From positions 113,982,533-114,046,532 of the forward strand of contig JARDYH010000001.1 of the NCBI GenBank assembly GCA_029215795.1: a stretch of DNA of 64,000 nt, in the 5' to 3' direction. The translations under genes and the position numbers were made by a program. The DNA comes from Anniella stebbinsi (lineage: Eukaryota; Chordata; Lepidosauria; Squamata; Anniellidae). The notes beneath the pieces were generated by a model that was given only the letters and a program-made list of their open reading frames with translations, made no database searches and was not told the DNA's origin. Shown here in pieces: positions 11,395 through 22,835 of the stretch. Numbering within the stretch: the stretch's first letter is position 1; every line of letters begins with the position of its first letter.

Positions 11395-11480
11395 GAAGAG
11401 GTCCCACATGGTTAAGGTTTGTAAACCGCCCAGAGAGCTTCAGCTATTGGGCGCTATAAAAATGCAATAAATAAATAATA
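11395..11480 (+). mobile_element. CR1/L2-type LINE tail
   Basis: gtaaaccgcccagagagctt, then cagctattgggcgctataaa and aataaataaataataaa: the shared 3' terminus of the LINE family whose RT is seen at 13748-14654. Confidence 0.8.
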
Positions 11481-12880
11481 AATGCATTAAAAAAATCTTT
11501 TTAAAATGTAGGAAAGACCGATCACTTAAACCAATAGGGAAAGTGTTGGATGACTGAACATTTATTGAGTAGGGATATATTTTGAATATAGCTGCAACTA
11601 GAATACAGAATTTAATAGGAGATGCAGTTATATTTTTTCGTCCAAATCCCTTGAGTTAAAATGTTTTATTTAAAACCATTATGTTACAAGAGCATTTTCC
11701 TCGATATAATTTTCCATTTTAAAATAATCATAAATATTCAGCAATCTTTTAAAATGTTTTCTTTTTCCCTGCAGACAAGCTGTCAGTTCAAATGAGAAAC
11801 AGAAAAGTGCTGTTTGAAGTTGTTTGTTTAGATTTCACTGAGTCACAGGCATAACTTCTTTAAAAAAATGAAGAAGAAGAAATGGTGTCCTTGTGCTCCT
11901 CTGAAGTGAAGGGGGTGATTTGTAGTACAAGGCTCAGTGGAATTCCTCTTGCCAAAGTGCTTTATGAATGAGGGGGAGGGGTTGTGCTTTGCATTGTTTT
12001 CCCAAGAGTGTTTTGTCTCTTGCTGGGAACTTTGCCTTCCCCAAACAACCAGTCTTTGCCCCCAAAATCAAACCCCACAGTTCCCCCCATCGTAGACGTA
12101 AACTTGACTATTTTAAACATTCTGTTAAACACTTGACAATAAAATACTATAGAACATGGAAACTAATGAGTGATGTTTTACAAATTATTTTAAAAAGAGC
12201 CCAACTGCTTTGAATCTTGCAGTGCATAAATAATTCCTAGGTACTTTCTTGTGAATATTATTACATCTTCCCTGAGCTCCAGTTTGTCTTCTCCCACCCC
12301 CCTTTTAAAAAAAACAATGATGTGATTTTTCTTTTGTTAGTCTGCTTGGATAATCAGGCTACACCACCACCACCAGATCAGCTCTTCTACCACGAGAGTT
12401 TCACCATCTCGGGGCAGTTGGCTCATTGCAGGGCAAAGCATACAAGGATATGCTTAAAGCCCATCACTTTCTAGTGGCCACAAGCCTGATATCACTGGGA
12501 GAGAATGTAATGGTTGATTGCTAGGAGCCATGCTGACTTGGTATTTATTTGAACAGTTTTCAGAAACAAAATACACTTGCTTGATATGGTATAACTGATG
12601 GAAACATCTGTGAATGTGTGCTGCTCCCCTATTGGTTTGTGTAAAGAATGATGGGTTGGGGAGAAACCCTTGCAATTCTTTCCTAATTCGTGAAGTTGCT
12701 GGCTACAGAAACCTATTGGCTGTCAACATTCACAGTGAAGTTGTGATTGAAACGTTGCTCTGTCATTAGCCTTTAACTCCTCAGGCACAAATACAACTTC
12801 ATCAGCACTTTTTCACAATCTGCAGAACTCTTTCCCTAAAAGTATAGCTTTTCATTTGTCTTCTACCATGGATACTGAAA
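11480..12880. other. Intron sequence with no recognised element
   Basis: Mixed AT-rich sequence with a small (cca)n run near 12363-12373. Open frames here are short and lack family features. Confidence 0.5.
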
Positions 12881-13235
12881 GTGTTTTTAAGATTTATTAG
12901 TTTCCAGAGTGGTGCACATAGAAATAAAACAGTAAAAAGGAAGAAGATTAAGAACAGCAAATTAAAACTATCTGGTTTAAAACAAAGGATCAATAAAAAC
13001 AGTGGCTGGTCAGTTGAGGAAGGCTTCATGGAATAGAGTTGTTTTCAGGAGGTGCCGGAAGCAGCCTAGTTTTGGCACCTGCCTGAACTCCAGGGGCAGG
13101 GAGTTCCAAAGAGAAGGGGCTACCACACTAAAGGCTCTTCTCCTGGTGGACTCCAGCCGGGCCAAAGGTCCATGTGGAACCATGAGGAGCATGCTCTCTA
13201 ATGATCTCAGTAACTGGGCAGGTTGATGGGTTCAA
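12880..13235 (-). mobile_element. CR1/L2-type LINE 3' end, minus strand
   Basis: The minus-strand frame 13192-13010 reads TRRRAFSVVAPSLWNSLPLE then LLKTTLFHEAF, the conserved C-terminal tail of CR1/L2 ORF2. The 3' UTR and poly-A side extend to about 12880. It is an independent insertion from the neighbour at 13300-14654. Confidence 0.8.
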
Positions 13236-13299
13236 GGCAGTCCAGTATTGAATTAAAAATCAGATTCAAAAGGGATCCCAACTGTACTAAAAAGACACA

Positions 13300-14654
13300 G
13301 TTCATCAGTATTTATTTATTTATTTATTTATTACATTTGTATACCACCCCATAGCTGAAGCTCTCAGGGCGGTTTACATAGGATTAAAAACAATTAAAAA
13401 CAATATACAAAAATTAAAACAGCAAAAACATACAACATACACACAATCTGTACATTTAAAACCACTACAACACTCCAAAAAGCTACAACCCCCCCCCCCC
13501 CAAAAACAAAACAAACCCAGGCTCCTCAGATATTACCAAATGCCTGAGAGAAGAGGAAAGTCTTGACCTGGCGCCAAAAAGATAACAATGTTGGCGCCAG
13601 GCGGGCCTCGTCAGGTAGATCGTTCCACAATTGGGGGGCCACCACAGAGAAGGCCCTCTCTCTTGTTGCCGACCTCCGAGCTTCCCTCGGAGGAGGCACT
13701 CGGAGGAGGGCCTTAGATGTTGAACGTAGTGTTCGGGTAGGTTCATGTCAGGAAAGGCATTCCATCAGGTATTGTGGTCCCAAGCCACGTAAGGCTTTAT
13801 AGGTTAAAACCAGCACCTTGAATCGGGCTCGGAAACATACAGGCAGCCAATGCAAGCGGGCCAGAGTAGGTCTTATATGCTCGAACCTACTGTTTCCGGT
13901 TATCAATCTGGCCGCTGCATTTTGCACAAGCTGCAGCTTCCGAACCACCTTCAAAGGCAGCCCCACGTAGAGTGCATTGCAGTAATCTAACTTGGAGGTT
14001 ACCAGAGCATGGACAACTGAAGCCAGGTTATCCCTGTCCAGATAGCGACGTAGTGGGGCCACCAACCGAAGTTGGTAGAAGGCACTCCGTGCCACTGAGG
14101 CCACCTGCGCCTCAAGTGACAGAGATGGTTCTAGGAGAACCCCCAAGCTAGGAACCCGCTCCTTCAAGGGGAGTGCAACCCCATCCAGAACAGGTTGAAG
14201 ACCCTCCGTCCGGTCAGCAGAACCACCCACTAACGGCGTCTCAGTCTTGTCTGGATTGAGTTTCAGTTTATTAGCCCTCATCCAGTCCATTGTCGCAGCC
14301 AGGCACCGGTTCAGCACATCCACAGCCTCACCTGATGAAGATGAAAAGGAGAAATAGAGCTGCGTGTCATCAGCGTACTGATGACAACGCACTCCAAAAC
14401 TCTGGATGACTGCACTCAACGGTTTCATGTAGATGTTGAACAGCATGGGAGACAAAACTGACCCCTGCGGAACCCCATACTGGAGAATCCACGGGGCCGA
14501 GCAATGTTCCCCAAGCACCACCTTCTGGAGCCGACTCGCCAAGTAGGAGCGGAACCACTGCAATGCAGTGCCTCCCACTCCCAACTCAGCCAGTCGTCCC
14601 AGAAGGATACCATGGTCAATGGTATCGAAAGCCGCTGAAAGATCAAGCTCCTAG
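13300..14654 (-). mobile_element. CR1/L2-type LINE, 5'-truncated, with reverse transcriptase
   Basis: The 3' terminus is at left: the (TTTA)n run at 13312-13336 and the family tail taccaccccatagctgaagc at about 13342, read on minus as ...ggcggtata-AAATA. The RT domain lies to the right. The element breaks off at about 14654, a typical 5' truncation, 36 bp from the hAT element at 14691. Confidence 0.9.
13748..14653 (-). pseudogene. LINE reverse transcriptase, 5'-truncated but long open frame
   Basis: An uninterrupted minus-strand frame of about 300 codons. RT motifs in order: [20 protein letters not shown] (motif A, catalytic Asp), [18 protein letters not shown] (motif B), [11 protein letters not shown] (motif C, YADD box), then [44 protein letters not shown] and [20 protein letters not shown]. 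The frame ends at 13748. The expected C-terminal segment continues in other frames (13746-13548, ATRERAL/VVAPQLWND by alignment to sister copies), so a frameshift sits near 13748. No endonuclease part is present. Lack of stops in the RT suggests a fairly recent insertion. Confidence 0.88.
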
Positions 14655-14690
14655 TTTTCTAGAATGGAAAACTAGAAGCTCACTGTTCAG

Positions 14691-15585
14691 TAGGGATGTG
14701 TATCATATCGTTAAAATGTTCGATAACGATACGATAAGGTAATTATCGGACATCCGATTAACGGTAACGATACGATAGAAACCAGCTTTCAGAAGGAGCA
14801 CGATCTTTTTAAAAAATCATAGAAAATTTATGTTTTGAGCAATTGCTCTGATTTTTTTCACAAATGACCAGCCAGATCCCATCTTCAATGTCCCACAAGT
14901 TTCAAGTTTTTATCTTTAAAAATGAAGACGTTACAGCAGGGGGTGGGGCTTTTGGGGGATCCCTTATAACTTTTTAATTTGAAAAAGATAGAGATATGAA
15001 ACTTTTTGGACATTGCAGATTGGATCTTGCTAGTCCTGGCTCCCCAAGTTTCATGTCGTTATAATTTCAAATAAAAACGTTATGCACACGTTTCCCCCAA
15101 TGCAAGCCTATGGGAAAAAAGCAGACAACAAGATGACAGCATGGAGGCCCGGTCAACCAGCTCTCAATAAAGTTGCACGATCTTTAATAAATTCATATAA
15201 AATTTAGGGTTGGAGGGATCGATCTCAAATTTCACACACATGTCTAGCACATGTTGCTACACATATGTGCCAAATTTCAGATCAATCCCTCCACCCCTAT
15301 ATTTTATATGACTTTTTAAAAGATCCTGCAACTTTTTGACAGGTCTGAATGAATGCTCGTGGCAAGCTGTCATTCTGACCTGTCAGAATGGAAACGATCT
15401 TTAATAAATTCATATAAAATTGAGGGTTGGAGGGATCAATCTCAAATTTCATACACATACTTAGGCATACCCCATAAGCACTGTGACCAAGTTTCAAGCC
15501 TCTAACATTTAAAATACAGAAGTTTTTTTAAAAAGTGATTTCCGATAACGATGTGATACGATAATTTCGGGCGTGCACATTCCTA
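14691..15585. mobile_element. hAT-type non-autonomous transposon (895 bp), copy 2, core inverted
   Basis: It starts TAGGGATGTG and ends GTGCACATTCCTA. Flanks ctgttcag (14683-14690) and ctgttcaa (15586-15593) match 7 of 8, an aged 8-bp TSD. The left end matches the left end of the 9062 copy (cgttaaaatgt...cgataacgatac). The core (for example cagctttcagaaggagcacg, cttgaaacttg, ccaatgcaagcctatggg) runs as the reverse complement of that copy's core. Confidence 0.87.
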
Positions 15586-16164
15586 CTGTTCAAGGGCTTG
15601 ACCTCTTTACTTTTAGCTTCTTGTGTTCTTGTTTATTTCTGTTTATTCTTTATTGGTACCTTGTTTGTCACAGTTAGGAAAAATACTTTCAGTTCTCTCA
15701 AGACTTCAAAGGTTGCAGACCAAAAAACTTAATCAAGCTTTACTGTTTGCTCCCCCAGTGAATTTTTAACATGGTTTCTCAGCTTGCTTCAGTTGATTAG
15801 CTTAGATAAGCTATGTGAAAAAGAGACTTGCTCAGTTTCTTCTATTTTCACATTTCTAAAAAGTTGTTTAACTGCCACAAGTGAATACCCCATTATTACC
15901 CACCAGAAGAGGGAAGGCCCCTCAACATAATCACCCTAGTGAGTGGTTTTCTTGTAATCTCCCATCCCATCTGTGTTTTACATGAAGACCCCTACATCTA
16001 GTCTCAACCATGTTATCATTGTTAGTAGGGCTTGATGAGGTGACTTGGGATATCTGTTGGTAGATATAAGGAAATGGGGATTAGACCTCTTCTAAAGAAA
16101 TCTTCCAATAGTGCCAGTTACAGGGCAGCATGTCCCCTTTTTGTTGTCAGAATAGCTCTAGTGT

Positions 16165-16382
16165 ATCCTGGATTACACATTCTTCTTTGACCTCCAGTAT
16201 GAGAGGCAGTATGCCTATGTACACCATTTGCTGGTGAACATGAGTGGGAGGCTGCTGTTGCACTCGTGTCCTGCTTGTCGGTTTCTGATCGACAAATGGC
16301 TGGCCACTGTGTGAACAGAATGCTGGGCTAGATGGATCCTTGATCTTATCCAGCATGGCTCTTCTTATGTTCTTATGACACT
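16165..16382 (-). repeat. Interspersed squamate repeat, family E, copy 1
   Basis: Same family as 24333-24495 and 42610-42855: on minus, agaacataagaagagccatg, then gtccagcattctgttcacac and agtggccagcc, then a stretch about chance visible as 'cctcatactggagg'. Widespread in reptile genomes. I cannot assign it firmly to a named SINE or LINE. Confidence 0.7.
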
Positions 16383-16389
16383 TAGGACC

Positions 16390-17430
16390 CTTGTTCCAGA
16401 CCTTGTTATGGCGGTGAGACCACTTTAATTGCCTTGGCAAATGATCTTTCTAGGGTGAATGCTTACCTGTTGATTGCCCTTGACCTTGGGGTGGCATTTA
16501 GCACTTTAGACCATGACAAATTATTGCACCATCTAAGATAACTGTCACAGAATGTGGCACTGAATTTGTTTCACTTTTATTTTCTTGGTGAAAGCTGTCC
16601 CAAGAGATTTTTATTGGAAATACCTGATCCACCTCTAGCTGGTTTCCACAAGAGTATATATTCTGGCGCCTATGTTGTTAATCATTTATAAAGCTGCTGG
16701 AAGAGATTATCTGCATATTTTGGGGTAGGGAGAGATTGTCTGAATAGTTAGGGTTGGGTATCATTAATATTCTGATGACATTCAGCTTTCTTTAGCTAAG
16801 CAAACAGGAACAGTTCCTGTAGTTCTAAACCCATGTCTGGAAGCAGTTGTCAGGTGGATGGAGGAGAATAAATTGAAATTGAATCTGGACAAGATAGATG
16901 TGAATGTTACATGGGAGACCAAGCATGGGAAGACTACCATCAATGGGATATATTTCTCACTTATAAGGGCAGGATCTGCTGCAGTGGGCAGGATCAGGGC
17001 AGGATCTACTGCAGTGGTTGGATAAATGTTGGCTAGGAATACTTTAATTCGGCTACAATTGATACACTGGCTGCATCCCTTGGCTGAGAGTTAACTTTGA
17101 AACAGTTATGCCTTTGTAACCTTAAGGATTGACAGCTATAATGTACTCTCTGTGGGGCTACCCTTAAATATTGTTTGAAAGCTGTAATTTGTACAAAATG
17201 ATGCAGACCAGCTCTTAGTGGGTGTCAGTAGGCAGAAGCATATCTAACTAGTTCTGAAGTAACTGCACTTACTGCCATGAGCTTCCATTTCCCACTTAAG
17301 GTGCTTGTAATCTTACCTTTTAAACCATCCATGGTATGGGTCTGGCACATCTTGAAAAGTACCTCTTTTCATATGACCCTCCTTGCCTTTTGAGGTTGTT
17401 TTTGCAAACCTTGCCCTGGGAATCTTCCAT
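16390..17430 (+). mobile_element. Decayed CR1/L2-type LINE
   Basis: The + strand translation with many stops and shifts shows DLGVAFSTLDHDKLLHHL (motif A), SDDIQLSLAKQ near 16770 (motif C region), MEENKLKLNLDKIDV near 16860 and LRIDSYNVLSVGLPL near 17125. Much older than the copy at 13748-14653. Confidence 0.75.
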
Positions 17431-17763
17431 TCAGAAAGTCAAGTTGCCAGACATGCTTTGAATGATTAAAGAAACAAAGGCTACAAATGTATTAATTTCC
17501 CTCACCTTTCCTCAGATCTAGAATTGTATTAACAGCTCTAGAATTGTATTAACATTTACATTCCTTTTGCCCTTTTTGCTGTGCAAAATAGCACTGATGC
17601 TATATAGAGCAATCCCCCTTTCTCTATGTTTTGGGTGTTTGAATTGGTGCCTGACCATACAAAACTTTTAGTGGCTTCAGGAATTCAAATAATGTTTTAA
17701 GAAATATTTGTACTCTTTTCTTGTCAGTAATGAGCAAGTGACAACTTTACATTTGCCCTCTAG

Positions 17764-17932
17764 GTGGCAGCATATGACTTCAGTCTTCCAATAAACATTA
17801 ACGTTGATGATATGCCATTTTCATCGGACATCACAAAAACTACAAGTCCCCCTGGCTCAGCAAAGCATATCATTGTCCCACGGCCTCAGTCATTAAGTAT
17901 ACCTACTCAAGTATGCAAAGTTCAAGCCACTG
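17764..17932 (+). CDS. CFAP47: CFAP47 exon 4
   Basis: Acceptor tgccctctag at 17763 and donor ACTG|gtatgt at 17933. 169 nt, starts in phase 0 and leaves one base. VAAYDFSLPININVDDMPF closes the preceding domain. A Ser/Thr/Pro linker (TTSPPGSAKH) follows, then IPTQVCKVQATG leads into the next domain. The intron before it is 9.4 kb and filled with transposons. Confidence 0.94.
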
Positions 17933-18261
17933 GTATGTAAACTGTAGAAGTAAGAATGGATGAATGTTTATGGAAGTTGGTATATAATATTTTTTTCTGA
18001 GCTTTTTCCTGATAAAGGTGGGTAAATTAGCTGAGAGAACAAAGAAGATAGACCTATGATTTGACATAGCAGTTTTTCAATTCAAATAATCACTATGCGT
18101 GTATGTCCTTGTTTAAGAACCAGTGCCAGGATATTCAAAGACTTTAAAAAATGGATAAATGTTCAAAGTAGAGCCACACAGCTACTTCTTTTGATTGGGA
18201 AAAAATGCATCTTCCATTCAATCCCCTCCCTTCAGATGTTACACTGCTCATGTGAGTGTAT

Positions 18262-18482
18262 GGCTCAATTCGGACAACACAATAAACAACCGGTGTGGGG
18301 GAAACAATCGTCAGTTGTTTTGACTATTGTGTCATCCAAATGCTGCCATAGTCAACTCAGCGCTGATCCTCATCCACACCACAGTTCATTATTTATTGCC
18401 ATGTTGTGTGGGGAGTATCCCCTAGGGTTAGGGTTAGGGTTAGTCAACCCACCATTGACTATCGTGTCGTCCGAATTGAGCC
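18262..18482. mobile_element. Family B MITE with TAT duplication and telomere-like insert
   Basis: Ends GGCTCAATTCGGACAACACA...CGTCCGAATTGAGCC; 3-bp duplication TAT at 18259-18261 and 18483-18485. The right arm contains 3.5 units of (TTAGGG) at 18425-18445, absent from the copies at 11117 and 59206. Confidence 0.86.
18425..18445 (+). repeat. Short interstitial telomere-type repeat (TTAGGG)
   Basis: tagggttagggttagggtta plus g: about 3.5 perfect units inside the MITE right arm. The parent sequence at this point in sister copies is a 'tagggggtactcc'-type segment, so slippage from a single tagggg seed is a plausible origin. Confidence 0.85.
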
Positions 18483-18875
18483 TATGTGTAGTTATTTGTG
18501 GGAGTTGGCCCACTTTGATAATGTCTGCATTAGACTCAAATTTTAAATCTCCATATTATATTGAAGTGAACATTATTTGCTGTAACACTGAGTTTACATA
18601 CATGTAGGACATTTTTGTATTATAAAGATTTTTTTATTTAAAAAATCTTGTCAGTTACAATATATGAAACAGAAGACTAGCATTAAAATTATCCAAACAA
18701 AACCTATTCCTTTCTTCTTGTTGAGTGATGATTCTGCACATTTCTACGGGCTCCATCAGATGGAGTGCTGCTGGCTTCAACCTACATGGTCACTGTAACC
18801 ATTTGCTCTTTCAAGACCTGCTATGTGAACATCAAAAAAAGATTGATCTGGAAAACACCAAAAGGTCATCTAATC

Positions 18876-19045
18876 CAGTGGTTTTCAACTGGTGGGTCGC
18901 AACCCCAAAATGGGTCGCAAGATCAGTCCACATGGGGCACAGCAAAACTGTTGCCACTATGTTGGGCATGGAGAAAATTGTGAAAGTAAGTCCTGTGTTG
19001 CAGGTTGGGAATCCAAGGTGGGTCGCAGGTCTGGGCCAGTTGAAG
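18876..19045 (+). mobile_element. hAT-like element fragment with CAGTGGTT end
   Basis: It starts CAGTGGTTTTCAACTGGTGG, then gtcgcaaccccaaaatgggt, a terminal sequence typical of Charlie/SPIN-like hAT elements. The right limit is uncertain (ggtgggtcgcaggtctgggc near 19018-19037 may be internal). Open frames across it are shadows. Confidence 0.6.
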
Positions 19046-19316
19046 AAGAGGCAGGCCCACCCATCCAAGGCCTTCTCTGATAAATTCCTGCAATCCAGGC
19101 AACAATGGCACAGTTCAGATGTTATGAGAAACCAAGAACAAGCCTGCATGAGCCTCAGTCTCATGAGCTCCTCCTTTCCTTTTCTTCATCCTTCATGCAC
19201 AGAGAAGATGGAAACCTTCTGCTTTTGAACTAATGACAGTTCCTCATTACATCTGAACTTGGGAAACTGTGTTTTGGCCCATGTTTAGTTAAAAACACAC
19301 ACTGTGGTTTGATATC

Positions 19317-19460
19317 CTGATTTATTTATTTTATTGTATTTATATACCGCCCCATAGCCAAAGCTCTCTGGGCAGTTTACAGATTAAAAACATGGAACAT
19401 TCAAAGCCATTGTACAAAATCTAAAACCTTAAAGAGCATAAAAACAGGTTATAAATACAA
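19317..19460 (-). mobile_element. CR1/L2-type LINE tail, minus strand
   Basis: The tail in reverse: ttatttattttattgtattt, then ataccgccccatagccaaag and ctctctgggcagtttacaga. Confidence 0.82.
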
Positions 19461-20199
19461 TGTACTTAACTATGGTTTAGCACTACCTCTAAATCGGGCC
19501 ACAGACTCACAAGTAGAGATGAGACGCACTGCAGAAAAGTCCTTGTGGAAAAATAGCTTTGGAAAACATCCTGTCCTTAATTGTGGCAATCCTTTATGGC
19601 CCAAGTAACAGAAGGAATCTAACAAAATCTCATGTGGGAGAGAAAAAGCTTTCCTCACGTCAGTAGACCATAGCCCAGGCATCACGTACTCATTAGTGCA
19701 GGGATGCACTAATCATACATCTACTCACAAGTAAGCAAGGCAAGCCTCTGCATGTCCATTTAGACATAAGCAGGATAAGCCTCAGAAGTAAGCAGGTCTC
19801 AGCAGCTTCCTCCCCATGCTGTTCCTCCTCTCCCCTGCAGTGAAAGAAGCTGGGAGGCAGATCAGCTAGGCTGTGGGGAAAAAGTGGGTAGGGGTACTGC
19901 TTGCTTTGTGGGCAGCACTGGGAGTGGATGTGGGTTTGTCCACCTCTGCGTTCGTGAATTGAACTTTTAATTTTGATTTTGAACTTTTAATTTCTACAGC
20001 TACTCCAAGGAAATCCTCACAGATTTTCATAACTCTATATTCTTTTCTGATTCCCTGTATTAATTTTTGATTCTCAGTAGTGTTAAATTTGTATACATTT
20101 ATTCCCATATGCAGGCCCATCTTTAATCTAAATTGCTCTTGACTGTTCAGTCTGTTATTATTTTGATATAAAGGGCAATTGTATGTTATGTCCTTTCTC

Positions 20200-20740
20200 T
20201 GGCTCAGTTCACACAGCACTTTTCTCTGCGCAGTGTGAAAATTCCACTCAATAGTGGAGGTTTTAGGAGATATTCACCATACAACATGTTCCAACTCCAT
20301 CGTTGTGTGACTGTGGGCTCCCGTGGAGTATAGTAAAACTCAATGCAGCGTTTGAGTGACAGTTCCTCCACCCTTTGTCCTTCCCCAGTCCTCCAGATGG
20401 TATCCTGTCAGCCATTGCTGGGGAAAAAATCCCAGCAGCTCTCCTAGAGCTGCAGTTCCTCCTTTCACCATGCTAGCCAGGGAACTCTGTAGCCAGGGGG
20501 AAACTCCACTCAGTGCTGCAAGAAACTCTACGGAGCCCTCCAGACAACATGCAACAGAACGGATGTTGCATGCAACAACATGCAACACAACATGCACAGC
20601 ATGGATATTCAGGGTGGAGTGTTTTCAAAAAACTTCTATCGTGGGGTGGAGTTTTTTCTCCAGACAACACCTTTCCCAACAGTGGTGTAACAACTCCACC
20701 GGGGAGTTCTAATAGCACTGTTGTGGAATTGTATGTTTAA
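20200..20740. repeat. Probable fold-back repeat, unresolved ends
   Basis: gttcacacagcactttt near 20207 and several 'actccac/gtggagtt' motifs in both orientations up to 20705, plus a local tandem of catgcaaca units at 20567-20595. It looks like a diverged or composite MITE, but I could not find matching ends. Confidence 0.4.
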
Positions 20741-20929
20741 ATGCACCGTCTTGTCCAAAACTCCCTGTCGTTGGAAAGCTAGCATGTTAGGACAGTTCCA
20801 GTTTAGCTTTCTCTCTTGAGTTAAATAAAGCAGGGAGTTAAAAAAAGTAAACAAACCAACTTCTGGGAACATTCAGCATGTAGTCGTTCACTTGCATTTT
20901 GAAATGATACCGTCCTTTTCAACTTAGAC

Positions 20930-21066
20930 TGTTTTATCTTGGCTGAGGATTTTTATGCTGCTTTTAATGCCACCTACTTTTATTATGTTGTTTTATTGTA
21001 CTTTACTTTTCTGTAAGCTGCCCTGGGAACTTGTTTGAAATAGCAATAATGATAATAAATAGAAAA
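20930..21066 (+). mobile_element. LINE tail-like fragment
   Basis: gtaagctgccctgggaactt followed by aataatgataataaataga resembles the 'gtaagccgcccrgag...aataaata' tails elsewhere in the window. Confidence 0.5.
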
Positions 21067-22345
21067 AATATACCATACGTGTTTGAATGTTTAAATAAAC
21101 TCTTATTTGCCCCCCCTTTTCAGTGGGTCCTGCTCAAATTCATTCTCTGAGACTGATGATCAAAATTGGACACAGTATTCCAGATGTAGCCTCACCAGTC
21201 TTTTGTATATGGATACCAATATTTCTCTAGCTCTGTCAGAAATGTCTTGTCTAACACATCCATGTATTGAATTTAGCTTTTGATAATCATGTCACTTTGG
21301 TAGTTCATAGTTGTCTTGTGATCAACCAGTTTTCTGAGGTCTTTCATTCCTCTCTTGCCTTTTTCCAGCTGTGGTACCCAAACTGGTTACTACTGCATTT
21401 GTATCCTTTTTTAATCACTTGGGTTTGTGAGAGCATTCAGTTCAACCGGCATAAGTACCCAAACCTTTGTATTAGCAGTGTTTAATATCATTGCAAATTT
21501 CATCCACCCATTAATTTTCCTCTCCAGCATCAAAGCCATTTTCCATGAAATGATGCAGCTATTCAGATACCAGCCGGCTTTGGTCACTAATGATTGAGAA
21601 ATTATTTTAGCACCCTCTTCAACTTGACCCTGAATGTATACTTTTACTGTTTTTACTATCCAAATTTACTATCCAAATTTACAGGGAACAACCAAGTGCT
21701 GCATTTGGAAAGAATGGCTTTCTACTCATAGTTTCTATTTTTTGACTTAGTAGAAGAATATTGTATGAAAAATGTAACCATAAGTGCAGAGGAGTCCCTC
21801 GATTTTGTGCAAGCTCTTCTGTAAGAGTTTGCACATGCTCATTCTCAGGACATCTTTTATGCCCCACTAGAAATTATAGATTACTTCCTGTATTTTTTTA
21901 TTCACTGTTTCTTCTATGCAAATGCGTATACATTGTGGCACTGCACTGCAAGATGTCTTCTGCTCCTTCTTGATCAAAAGTTCACAGAACAGCTCTAATA
22001 CATTTTCTCCATCCACTCACATTTGTTTTTGGATTCTTGGCTATAAACTGTAGTTGCACTAGTAGAAGGTACTTCTGCTTGCTCAAGTGGTGGTGACCTT
22101 GATTCCCCCTTCCTGCTGCTGGCTCTGTGGCACATCCCAAGTCATTATTGAGGGGCCCCCAATCTCAGATTTCAGTGAGTTCATGAGGAAATGAGAAAGT
22201 CTTGTTTTGTGACGAGAACTCTTTGTCACAGGAGGTAGCGTCCCAGACAAGGCGATGAGGACACAACCCATGGCTCTTTGTGTACAGAGCATGCAGACAT
22301 CCACTATACACCAGGTTCCTCATAATACAACACCCCTCTCCTTAT
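21067..22345. other. Intron sequence with no recognised element
   Basis: Segment 21125-21560 (ccagatgtagcctcaccagt, tggataccaatatttc) has the feel of an old CR1-type LINE 3' UTR, but no motif was firm enough to call. The rest looks unique. Confidence 0.4.
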
Positions 22346-22351
22346 GCAGGG

Positions 22352-22379
<28 letters not shown>
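22352..22379. repeat. (TG)n microsatellite
   Basis: Fourteen tg units, then tatatacacacacaac, giving a short local inverted repeat. Confidence 0.93.
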
Positions 22380-22384
<5 letters not shown>

Positions 22385-22754
22385 CACACACAACCTACTA
22401 GCATTAAGTGGTAATAGTAGAATTGGATCCAAATTGACCTCCAACTCAACAGTCCCTCTTTTGGGACAATCTTTTGTCATTTTGCCTTGAAATAATTCCT
22501 TATCTATTTTCCAATGCACTCATTAATAACCCTATTTTCTAACTTCACGTAGTATGGCTGTCAATGACTTACTACAATATAAGTCCGGTAGATTTATTGC
22601 ATTTTCTCTATCCAGCAACCCGGTTACGTTCTTGAAAAAGACATGTTATGTTATTATTATGTTGAAATTAATAAAATTATTTCCAAAAAAAAAAAAAGAA
22701 AAAGACATCAAGTTTATCTGTCATACTCTCTTTTTAGTGAACCTGTGCTGTCAA

Positions 22755-22835
22755 GAGAGTTTATTTATTTATTACATTTGTATACTGTCCGATAGCCGAG
22801 GCTCTCCGGGCAGTGCACAGTTAAAACCATAAAAA
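22755..22835 (-). mobile_element. CR1/L2-type LINE tail, minus strand
   Basis: ttatttatttattacatttg, then tatactgtccgatagccgag and gctctccgggcagtgcacag: the family 3' terminus in reverse. Confidence 0.8.

Noticed and set aside
18725..19228. 167-codon + strand open frame as a gene
   Set aside because: Runs through a hAT-like terminal sequence (CAGTGGTTTTCAAC...) and shows no domain.
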